Positions 50,522 through 60,500 of a stretch of DNA of 64,000 nucleotides are shown piece by piece. The notes beneath the pieces were generated by a model, which had not been told where the DNA came from, did no database searches, and saw nothing but the letters and a program-made list of their open reading frames with translations. This stretch comes from Daphnia pulex (taxonomy: Eukaryota > Arthropoda > Branchiopoda > Diplostraca > Daphniidae): positions 4,712,001-4,776,000 of the forward strand of contig NC_060027.1 of NCBI RefSeq assembly GCF_021134715.1, in the 5' to 3' direction. How positions within the stretch are numbered: the stretch's first letter is position 1; every line of letters begins with the position of its first letter. Position numbers and translations under genes: made by a program.

Positions 50522-51345
50522 ATGGTGGTCGGAATCGGTTTGCTAATATATGACAAGCTATTTTTTTTAAATGTAGATTTCAATCTAATAATTTTTAATT
50601 CGATTGCTGAGACGCTAATAGACTAAAAATCAAAACATTAAAATTATTCGTGTATGAAAAAAGAAAGGTGGATATTGTATATGCTGGATGAGTATCAGAG
50701 TGCAATATTGATTATTCATTCCCTTATGTTGATACGGAAAGTTCGGCTAAGATAAATATTAACGATATTCAATCCTATTTAATATATATATAAACATGTG
50801 CCTTCTTATATAATATATATTATTGCCGTCAAAAGTGCATTAACTTGTTAACTAGCGGGCATATTGCGTTTATTTATGAGCACCTGCGAAACTATGAAAA
50901 TTTTATTGCACCAATCGATGGACTACTCCGTTGTAGACATTGTTCATTTTTCTATATTTACATATCTTGAATAAGTTGATAGAAGCAACAGTAAAAAGGC
51001 AAATTATGTCAGATCAACCTAAAAGCCCCCCGTATCCGTGACAAGCCAATAACATACTGGCATATGACAACTGGCACATAATTTGCATTTTTTCCTTTTA
51101 CTGCTATTAAATTATACCATAGATGACTTTAGATAAATGAAAAATGTGCACTTAACACTAGTACATGAGTTGGTGTGATTGTGTTTACATATTTGTAGGT
51201 AAGCATTGATAGTTGCCGCATGCACATTTATTATCTAGCTTATGCAAATTCCTTACCGGATTGCTATAAACATAAAGATTTTCATTTGGTTAGTTTACCC
51301 ATCAGTGCGTGTCGCGTTTCTATCCGGATATTGGTCACACTCATA
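50522..51345. other. Gene-free stretch with a short inverted repeat
   Basis: The sequence is AT-rich with no exon. An imperfect inverted repeat at about 50,980-51,112 has arms that share a TAAAAAGGCAAATTATGTC-like block. The same block occurs once more at about 53,301-53,338, beyond the retrotransposon. Confidence 0.5.
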
Positions 51346-51346
51346 G

Positions 51347-53216
51347 TATTGTATTGTATTGTATTGTAATATTTATATAGCGCACTATCCATAATGAAAG
51401 ATCTAATGACGCTCATAAGTATAGACACACAATTTAACAAATTTATCAGCGGGGAAAAGCCAGAGAAAATAAGTGAGTCTTTAGACGAGACTTGAATAGT
51501 CGCTGGTTAGTCTCAGATCTCACTGAAAGAGGGAGCGCATTCCAAATGGACGGGGCAGCACATGTAAAGGACCTCCCCCCATACTTCGCAAGTCGAAAAG
51601 GTGGGGATACAATGGTACGGGAATTATCAGACCTAAGATCACGTGTGGGCTTGTACAATTTGACCAAATCAGACAGATAAACTGGGGCAGAATCATTCAG
51701 GCAACGAAACGTCAAAACCGCCGTCTTGAAAACAACCCGCTGCTCGACCGGCAGCCAATGAAGGTTCTTGATATGATCAGAAACTCGATCATATCTACCC
51801 GCACCGACAACTAGCCTAGCAGCAGCGTTCTGAACGCGCTGCAGTTTCACCATCAGAGTTTTCGGGAGGCCAAACAAAAGAGAATTTGCATAATCAAGTC
51901 TACTAAGCACAAGAGCATGAACTAAGGACTTGGCCGATTTTGTATCAAGGTACTTCCTTATCCGACCAATAAGGGTGAGATGGAAGAAAGCACATTTACA
52001 AATGCCATTTACATGAGGGACCATTGTGAGTTCACTATCAAAAGTTACACCCAAATTGCGAGCTTGATTAGAAGGGGGAAGAACAGAGTCACCAACAACA
52101 AGTGGAGATAGTACAATGGCCGAGGCTTTACGTGGTGGAATGGTATAAAGTAGCAGACTCTTTCCGAAGTTAAGCTTCACCCGATTGGCGGTAAACCAGT
52201 CCTCGATATCCGCCGAACAGGCGGAGAGAGATCCAAGAGCCATAGTCTGATGATGAGAATCAAGGTGGAAGTGGACGTACCCTTGGGTGTCGTCAGAAAA
52301 CTGCTTGAGTTTAACCCCGTGGACAGCAGCAATGGCGGGAACCGGACTGGTGTAGATGTTAAAAAGACATGGACCCAGAACAGATCCTTGCGGAACGCCA
52401 AACGGAAGAGGTACCGGGAATGATGTAACTCCAAGCGCCTTCACCGATTGGGTTCTGCCAAAGAGGTAGGACCGGAACCAGTTTAAGGCAGATCCAGAGA
52501 CACCGAAAGCTGTAGCCATCCTCTCAATCAGAATACGGTGGTCAACCGTGTCGAATGCGGCGCTGAGATCCAAGAGGAGGAGCGCACTACCCAAACCAGC
52601 ATCCCCAGCAACGAGTAGGTCGTTCTGGATGGAAAGCAGGGAAGTCTCAGTCGAGTAGTTCATCCGATACGCAGATTGACTAGGAGACAGCAGATTGAAT
52701 TCCGCGACATGCGATGAGAGGCGAAAAAGAACTACACGTTCAATAAGCTTCGAGAGGAATGAAAGGCCAGACACCGGGCGGTAGCTGGCCATATCTTGGG
52801 GATCCAGTGACGGTTTCTTAAGAAGAGGCGTGATGACAGCATGCTTCAGCGAATCAGGAAACCGACCAGATGCCAGCGAAGAGTTTACAATTCTCGTTAT
52901 TGGAGCGGCCAAGGTACTTACAAACTTCTTTAGCAAAGGAGTAGGAAATGGGTCCAGGCAGCAGGACTTTGCAGGTGAAGACAGAATGAGATTTATCACA
53001 AACTCAGCTGTTACCGGCAATAGCCTATCCAAACAACAACTTTCGCCATAGAGCGAAAGGAAGGACTCCTCTTCAACGGCACTGTCAGAATTCCTAGATT
53101 TGGCCAAAGAGTCAAGGGATGAGCGGATATCCGCTATCTTGGTGGAGAAATAGACACTGAACTCCTCCGCAACACGGAGGAGTTCCGTGAGAGGGTCCCG
53201 TAATCCTGATGTCCCT
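51347..53216 (-). mobile_element. 5'-truncated CR1/L2-like non-LTR retrotransposon
   Basis: The coding strand is the reverse strand. Reverse transcriptase homology begins at the truncated 5' end near 53,216 (LRDPLTELLRVAEEFSVYFS) and runs open to a stop near 51,446. A short 3'UTR ends in four to five copies of a TATTG-type pentamer (51347-51368 on the + strand). Ending in a short tandem repeat instead of poly-A is typical of CR1/L2-type elements. No endonuclease domain or ORF1 is present, so this copy is dead on arrival by truncation. A clear target-site duplication was not seen. Confidence 0.82.
51446..53216 (-). CDS. Reverse transcriptase ORF of the retrotransposon (partial)
   Basis: About 590 residues are open. 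The first Met in the frame is at 53107, but homology extends upstream to about 53,216, so the true start is lost. Motifs run in order: SYRPVSGLSFLSKLIE (fingers), SAYRMNYSTETSLL, palm motif A LDLSAAFDTVDH, motif B GVPQGSVLGP, and motif C FSDDTQ, where most relatives have YADDT. The C-terminal part LDYANSLLFGLP...RVQNAAARL and HWLPVEQRVVFK is characteristic of CR1/L2-like elements. There is no stop or frameshift, which points to a fairly young insertion. The enzyme would copy its own RNA at a nicked target; without the endonuclease this copy cannot act alone. Confidence 0.85.
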
Positions 53217-53648
53217 CACATTCTGATAGAAATCGGATGATTTCTATCATCATCATCATCATTTCTATCATATTTCTATTTATACATCTCTGGGACATGT
53301 TAATAGCAGCAACAGGAAAAATGCAAATTATGTCAAATTTCGCATTTTGCGTTCTTTTATTGGTATAACTACCGGGTGCGCAGTAGGCATGTTTTTGTTT
53401 GAGGAAGGTCACGCACAAGCACTTACCATCGAATGTCCTTGCACATGCATCTATATTGAAACTTTAAAAAAATTGCCCTTTAACGAATTGTTTTGAAAAA
53501 ACTAATCATCGTCAGAGTAATAGAGGAGGGGTCAAACATTTTTAATTAGTATTTCTGTTCTGATAAAAAAATCTTAAACTATTTCACAAATTCAACATGG
53601 AAAACTTAATGGAGTTGGAGATAAATCCAGAATTGGAGGTGGAGACTA
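53217..53648. other. Gap between the retrotransposon and the small four-exon gene
   Basis: It contains an (ATC)n tract near 53,250-53,262 and one arm of the short repeat described at 50,980 (here about 53,301-53,338). A short upstream frame starting at 53596 (MENLMELEINPELEVETND) overlaps the next gene's start and could be a uORF. Confidence 0.4.
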
Positions 53649-54230
53649 ATGATTAATGAAGTTCCCAAAAACTCGTACTTTTGTCAGAAGTAAGTAGGCC
53701 AACTATTCATCAACTGTGAATGAAATAATTCATACTTTTTTCTTTCCCAAGATGTGGATTCCTTCACCATCCGTGGAGCATGTACTATGCCCTATGTAAA
53801 AATGCTAACAAAACATCTGGTAAGTGAAAAAATTACATAATATTTTCCTTACTACAATGCAATTATTTACCTGCATGAAGCTGTTCCCGAAGATGATGTT
53901 TCTCTGAAACTGGATGAAGAAAAGCAGGAGGAAGGGGATGAGGAGTCAAATGATGATGATGGTAAAAAACTTTAAGCCTGAATGAATAAGAAAAAATTTA
54001 CTGAATTAATTATTTTAGTGAGTAGCGAGTCCAGCTCCAGCTCAGCTGAAAAGCAGCAAGTAAAGCGCAAGAACTCATTGCAAAGACTTGAGGAGGCAAA
54101 ACGCTTCAAGAAAATGGAAAAGAGAGGCCTGCCTACTGTTGATTCAGATGACGACCTTGGAGACATGACTGATTCGTTTTCGTCCGAGATGCTCTACCTA
54201 CGACTCAGACGACTCAGACGACTGGAGTGA
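53649..54230 (+). CDS. Small predicted gene, 133 aa, acidic then basic, function unknown
   Basis: Four exons keep phase: 53649-53689, 53752-53819, 53881-53961 and 54019-54230. The N-terminus has a possible zinc-binding CxxC (YFCQKCGF) and a later Cys. Then come an acidic run (KLDEEKQEEGDEESNDDD), a Ser/Glu run, a Lys/Arg-rich helix-like segment (KRKNSLQRLEEAKRFKKMEK) and an odd Arg/Leu tail (LYLRLRRLRRLE). The basic stretch could be a nuclear localisation signal. I do not recognise the family. Every junction has consensus GT-AG and correct phase, which argues for a real or recently real gene. The tail looks as if the original frame was lost: a shift near 54,190 would instead read acidic Asp/Ser sequence (DSDDWSDFEDK...). 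It may therefore be a damaged copy. Confidence 0.45.
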
Positions 54231-55388
54231 CTTCGAGGACAAAAATCCATCAAGCTCTTCGGAAATCGAAGATTGAACGATTTTGAAATTTAATTTTGTC
54301 CACATTCCCCCCTGATATGATTTTCATTTTGCAAATTCTCTAATGTTTGTCTTGTTTTGGCGGTTTTCTTGGGGGCTATTTTGGGGGCTATTTTGGGGTT
54401 TCTCTTGTGGAAAATGCTTTTTTCTTGTTTTGGGGGGGTTTGTCTTGGGGAATAAATGCTTTTTCTCTCAATCTTCTTTTTTAATTTAAAGTGCTTCTTG
54501 AACCAATCTTCCACCCGAGGTTCCATCGTCGAATTCTTGGCGGGGGTTTCTTGCTCAAAATCCCATCCGGCACGCCCAATTACTACTCAAGATATTTCCA
54601 CCAAATTCCCTAATCTTTGGGAAAATCAGAGATGATTGTGATTGAAGTGAGCTCATATAAATTATTAAATAAAAGGACTCACCTAAAATAAAGACCATGG
54701 GCATTCTCAAGAATCACTTCTACAACCCTGGGTGAGACTTGTAAAGACTAATTAGTACAAAGAAGGAGTCAAATAAGGGTAGGGAGAAAAAAATGAGGGG
54801 TTCTCACTTTTCAGCAACGTGCCATCTAGGCAAGAAAATGGAGGACGATACGGTGTTCTGATACGGACGGTGTGCGTACTTTCAAGCTGCGTTGCCTGCG
54901 TATAAATCCATTATGGAAATAAATTAATTTGGCAATGCCGCCGTATTTTTTTTTTCTGTTTCTATCCCAACCCACTCACCACCTTATCGGCAACTATAAA
55001 TTAGTGGGTGGTCATGGACCACCCAGGACCCCTGGACCCCTGAACGCCAGTCCTAGACCACTCGTCCAGCGCCCAGCGGCGCTTAATCCGCGTTATCTCC
55101 TTCCGTCAGTTAGTGCTAGTACTATCCAAGTACAAGTAGTATGAAAAAGGAAGAAAACTTATACTCTGTTTGTTTTATTGTTCTGCATATTCTTCCACAT
55201 TGGATATCATTGAGGATTAGATAGATGTTGATTATTTAAATTGCGCTTCTTAATTTTTAATGACTAACAAAACCGTCTTGAAATTTTTTCACACACTGCC
55301 GTAATTATCTTGATCCCTCATCAAAATTTCAGCACTTGACCTATTCATTTGGGAAGTGATTAATTAAATTATATTTTCTGAATTACAG
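54231..55388. other. Gene-free stretch
   Basis: It includes a G/T-rich low-complexity run near 54,350-54,450 (repeats of TTTTGGGG with GGCTATTT) and a CCACC/GGACC-rich patch near 55,010-55,080. No exon can be supported. Confidence 0.4.
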
Positions 55389-55566
55389 CAGGAGTTAGTC
55401 AAGCAGCACGCTTTACGACAAGATGTTGAACATCAAACAACTGTGTCGTTTCTGGGTGCATCGGGGATTTCTAACGAGATTGTCATCTTACAGCCTGGAT
55501 CGTCTTCGGATGCCGGATTGGAAGGACAAGCTTAAATTTACCAGGCCATGGAAGAGTGACAAATTG
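55389..55566 (+). other. Isolated exon-like segment (MLNIKQLCRFW...)
   Basis: An acceptor (ctgaattacag) is followed by an ATG at 55423 and 48 open codons with a basic, Arg-rich start (MLNIKQLCRFWVHRGFLTRL). This could be a mitochondrial presequence. A weak donor (ttg|gttaga) follows. I find no downstream exon before the SMC4 fragment, and I do not recognise the protein. It may be a gene remnant. Confidence 0.25.
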
Positions 55567-55969
55567 GTTAGATATTTCCCATCTGTTGTGCATAATTTTC
55601 TTGTTCCATTTGAGTTTCAAATCTGTGTTGACAGTAATCTATTTATGAATTCATTATCCTGACTGTTCCAACTCTGAAATCACCTTACGCGTAAGCACGA
55701 CAAATATATTATTAAGTGTAGATAGTTTATTTCTCGGGTATAATCGTAACACGGAATAATTAATGCAGACTTTGTTATTTTGTTACACGTGTCAGCCATT
55801 AACCAGTTTTTGATTTCTCAAAGGGGTTCTGCTGTGTTGCCTTTTCTTTTGTTGCAATAAATTAGATCATGACTGTTTTATTAATAGTCTACAGTGAATT
55901 CATCACTCACTGTGTCAACTGTGCTGTCAACAGTTTAGTTAAACAAGTTAATTAAGTAGTAGAAAACAC

Positions 55970-56335
55970 TTAATTTTCAAGAGTTAATGCGATGATCATC
56001 AAGACGTTTTTGAAATCGAGAGCGGCATCAATCTTGTCCATTACGTACAGTTGTGTCGGCTTGTAATAGTGAAGAGCAAAGACGAGGGCCAGTAAAGAGA
56101 GAGTTTTCTCGTCTCTAGATAGATGGGAAATATTCTTCCACGTCTTTTTCGGTGGTCTCACGCTAAAAACGATGCCCTCACTGAACGGATCAAGCGAATC
56201 GACGAATTCCAGCTCAGCATCACCTCCCAGCGTAATCATTTGGTAGAACTCTTTCAATTTGGTGGTGATGATTGTTTGATTGATTGTCCTGGCGACGTAT
56301 TGTTTACTGTTTGTAAATTTTCTTTCAATTAATTG
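55970..56335 (-). pseudogene. SMC4 C-terminal ATPase fragment
   Basis: Read on the reverse strand, it gives TKLKEFYQMITLGGDAELEF, VDSLDPFSEGIVFSVRPPKK, then LSLLALVFALHYYKPTQLYV and MDKIDAALDFKN. This is the condensin SMC4 head. The signature LSGGEK has become LSRDEK, and Walker B MDEID has become MDKID, so both catalytic motifs are destroyed. Homology stops abruptly after DFKN and about 30 codons upstream. With no intact flanking exons, it is a dead fragment copied from a real SMC4 gene elsewhere. Confidence 0.88.
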
Positions 56336-56924
56336 CCAAAGTCAATGTCAGCTTCGCCCTTCAAGTAAAATCCCTAGGAATCGTTGAAGGTTGACTATTG
56401 ACTAAATCTTCATCGGACATATAAAATGTCCAAGTCATATGCACGGAGTTCTATTGAAAATTCTGCGGTTGCACGGTAGCATGCATTAATTGGGTCGTCC
56501 CAACAGTCAACAAACGGAAATGTTACCATAGGCATCGTGCATAACAAAGAGGGGTTGACCACACGGTAATAAGCGTCTACTTTTGGCTAAAAATTTTCTG
56601 CATAAAATTTGCGTAAAAAACCTCTTGGTTAAAGTCGTTAAAGTGTACGAAGATTTTATTTAGATGGTGAATCCCTCGCACAACAACAGAGAACATTGAA
56701 TATTATTCCGTTGTCATTGTTTGTTATTGTAATAATTATTTTTGGAACAAACCAATAGATGAAGCAACATGTATACAGTGTTGGAGGCTTGGAGCATACA
56801 AACGAAATTAAATGTAATTCAATATCGTTCAATATCATATGCATTACACGGATCGCTCTGCCTTCGTGGTCCGTTATTCCGCCCAATGACATAGATTTGC
56901 TCAAAACTTGAAAATCATTAAACG
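56336..56924. other. Gene-free stretch with a diverged repeat copy
   Basis: A copy of the repeat seen twice near 39 kb lies at about 56,340-56,480. On the reverse strand near 56,840-56,900 the frame SMSLGGITDHEGRAI is open but not recognised. Confidence 0.35.
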
Positions 56925-56999
56925 CGTGCCGTCCGAAATGCGAACAACGTCATTAATGCTCCGTGGCCGGCGGCACTAAAGTTGATGGTAAAAGAAGCT
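56925..56999 (-). pseudogene. Fragment of V-ATPase subunit a
   Basis: The reverse strand reads ASFTINFSAAGHGALMTLFA followed by FRTAR. The intact gene nearby encodes [20 protein letters not shown] then [11 protein letters not shown]. The fragment therefore matches on both sides of a short internal deletion, after which homology is lost. It lies about 0.55 kb beyond the stop codon of the complete gene and is too short and damaged to be an alternative exon. Confidence 0.7.
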
Positions 57000-57549
57000 T
57001 GAATAAGGTCACGTGATTAGTAAAACTGGTAAAACTGAGGAAGACCACCATACTCATCTAACAAGATCCTGAAATTCAACGACAAACTTAATGGCGCTTG
57101 TTCGTGGGGTTAGAAACTGGTGGTACAGGAATAAGCACCTACACAAATAAACATCTGGTGTTGGCTTGTTGGGAGACTCGAAGCAAGACGAAGCATGTTG
57201 CTTTAAAATAATAAATATTATAAAATAACTAATCGGAGGCAATCCTTTGCTCTCTAATTTATTATGTTCTAAAGATCTTCCGATAACAGTGTTTATCGAC
57301 TCTTTCGAGATATCCGTTAAACTATTTCTTACACAAAAAAAAGTGTTTCGCTGCTAACTGAATTATATTGGATCAAGAAACAGTACAGACCTTATTAAAG
57401 AGAAAAATTCGAAGAGTTTTACAACACCAATTTGCTAAAATCAACAACTACTATGAAAGAGATTATGTTTAGATCTTGCGTATTACATATTACACATATC
57501 GTGCAAAAAAAGATATGAAGAAAAAACAAAAAAGATCTATCGTTAAAAA
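57000..57549. other. 3' flank of the V-ATPase subunit a gene
   Basis: This stretch should contain the 3'UTR of the gene on the reverse strand. I see no further exon. Confidence 0.4.
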
Positions 57550-60500
57550 TTATTCTTCGCCTGGTTGGACTTCCATGATGTTCTCGAACGAGAATGGAAC
57601 GAATAGATAGCCCGCACCAGCATAAAACTTGCTTTGAAATTCGACCCTAAAGAGAAACACACACGAATAAGATGTCAAAGTTCTACTTTAAACGTATTAT
57701 GTGATTTGAAGTTGATTACCAGTGGAGACGCAAAGTGTGCAGGAAAGCAGAAAGTCCTTCCATGAGGACGAGAATACTGACTGTCAGAGCAGCCCAAGCG
57801 GCAAAGATGAAATACAAGATGACACCGCCATACCAGTCCTGGAACATGAGACCTTTGCGGAGCACCATCAACCACAAAACTTCGGACAACTCTGTAACAG
57901 TGTTGGACGTGAAAATTTAAAAATTAATAAAAGAAAAATGAACCGAAAAAATACACAAATTAACTTACGAGAATGGGCCAAGCTGAGAGCCCACAAACGA
58001 AGGTATGAAGCAGTGTGGGAAACGGATCCCAGCACATACTCAATAGTGTGGATAGCCTGAATAGTTGCAATTCAGATTGAAGTTTTTTTTATTTCTCCAT
58101 TTGTTTTTTTTTTAGTTTTTACCTGATGAATCATGACGTCGCTAAACTCATGCGGCTCATCCCCTCCTTCATGATTTTCGGTTTGTGGAACTCCAGCTAC
58201 TTCCACATCTTCGCCTTCGGCAGTGCCATTATGGTTATGCAATGTCTGAACAAAATTGGGTAATTTACTGAACACATCCAAATAATCTGAAAGAAAATAA
58301 CTTACGGCATGATTTTTGGCTTTGTTCATTTCCATCTTAAACAGAATGGGCTTGCCAAAAAGGAGAATTGGAACCACGAGGACTGCCGTGATAATCATTA
58401 CTTTTTGAAGCGTCTCCTATTAATGCACAAACATTTTAGATATTACGGCTATATTTGTAATATCAAGTCGGTTTAAAGCGAATGCTATCATACCTGCCCA
58501 GGATACATGTAGTTTTCACAACCGTCAAGTGCAACTGTGTCGTACTTGAACAGTACCATGCCAATAAAGGTGATGAGAATCGATGGTGCACATCCAGGGG
58601 TAAGAGCCTCTGCGGACAGACAAAAAAATTTTTAACGATTAAAAAAATCGTACATTTAACCAGAAAATAGTGGATCTTACGGTCTTCAGCTCCGGCGTAA
58701 TATTTAGTCCATTTAATAAACATCAAGATGCAAAGGTATCCGAAAAGGAAAATCAAAAAGATGATTTGTGGCACAAACTCGACGAGGATATTCATATTGC
58801 GGCCAAAGAAACTATAAAAGACAAAAATTCAACGCGTCATTATGGGATAATAATTTTTCAACATTTGAGTTCAATACCGATGATTCCAAATGCCAAGGAT
58901 AACTCCAAAACCCATGTGAACAACGCCAAAAATGATGGAAATCTTCATTTTATAAGCGTTAAGGTAGGGAATCTTATTCTCAGCCATCATCCAGATGGGA
59001 TCGACACCAAATGGATAAGGTGTTTGCCTGTAATGGTTATTGGCCTCGTTTGGAACCAACATTCCCGAGTGATGATGCTGCAGCTCATGGTCAGTCAAGT
59101 TGACCTTGTAAGCCGATCCAAATATGTTGACACCTTTGGAGAAAACGTCGTTATAGATGAATCCGGCATAAATCGAGAATAAACCCATAAGCAACATGAT
59201 GTAACGACCGGCGAAGCAAATGACCCAAATCTAGATGTTTAAAAAATAAAAGCGAATGAATATAATTTTCTCAGAAAGACATGTTCATCCTGGACATTAC
59301 CTCGCTTTGAATTTTTTTGGCCGCCAGAGGTTTCTCCTTGACTACCATCCAAAGAGCGAACAACGTCATCAAAAGTCCGTGACCAGCGTCACCGAACATC
59401 ATAGAAAACAGGAAAGGGAAGCTGACTATGGTGAAGGAAGCTGGGTTAACTTCACGGTAAGTAGCGACACCGTAAGCGTCTACGAGATTCTGAAATCCAG
59501 CCGTAAACTTGTTGGTACGGTTATAGGTCGGTGGCACCTCTCTTGTCATCATGCGATTCAAGATGGGGGGAACCGAACTTCCACTTCGCTCCTGTTCAAA
59601 TAATACAATTAATCTCTCGGCATAAAAAAATCTAAAAGAAAAGACACAAATACCGTTCCACGCCGAAGGGACATTTGAATAGTTTCCATGTCAGTGACTG
59701 GTATCCAGCATTCAGCAATCAAGCATTTTTGCGTCACATCCAAGTTGAACAAGTTCAGGGTGTGATAGATGGACTAGAAAATAACAATTTAAACATATTT
59801 AGAAGAACGCACTCTTAATCGTCGCTGAAAAGGATTTACCTTGATTTTCCTAACTTTGACGAACCAGTTTTTGATATTCTTGGCCGCAGCTACCAACACG
59901 CGGTGACGATGATCCTGAGTCTGACCCAGAACAGTATTCAAATCCTCAATGCGAGTCATGACGCCAATGGCCATTTCACGACGCTCAGCTGGAGTTTCCG
60001 GGCACGGATACAGTGTCGCACGGAATCCTTCACAAATTTTCTTGACGCGGGTTTTAAGCTGGTCTCCTTGGAAGAAGATGATGAAGACGGATTTGTACAC
60101 TTGATCTCCCTGTAGATAATTGATGCCAAAATGTTTAAGCTGAGGTAATTAAGAGCTATAAATAGGTTCATTCTAGATAATTACAGTGACCGGATCTTCG
60201 AGAGCAGCGTCAATTTCAGCCTGGCGAAGAAACACGTTACCACGGCAAGCGCGCCACAACATCCTCTCGAAGGCAGGAAGACGCTCGCGAAGAATCACCC
60301 CTGCTACAAATCTATACGCCAAAGCCAACAGATTATTACACGAAAAAACGGCAAAGATACAGTGATGATGGCGACGAAATGAAAAGAAAATTAGGGAGGA
60401 TAAAAATAAAAAAAAAAGAAAAGATGAAAATCAAATAAAATGAAAATGTTCGGCGAGAATTTCCCGCTAATGTTTCCCTTGGTTCGATCTGAAATTTGAA

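Noticed and set aside
57054..57090. VVEFQDL frame resembling the last V-ATPase exon (WVEFQSKF)
   Set aside because: Only four to five residues match and the rest is unrelated; it was not counted with the real fragment at 56,925-56,999.
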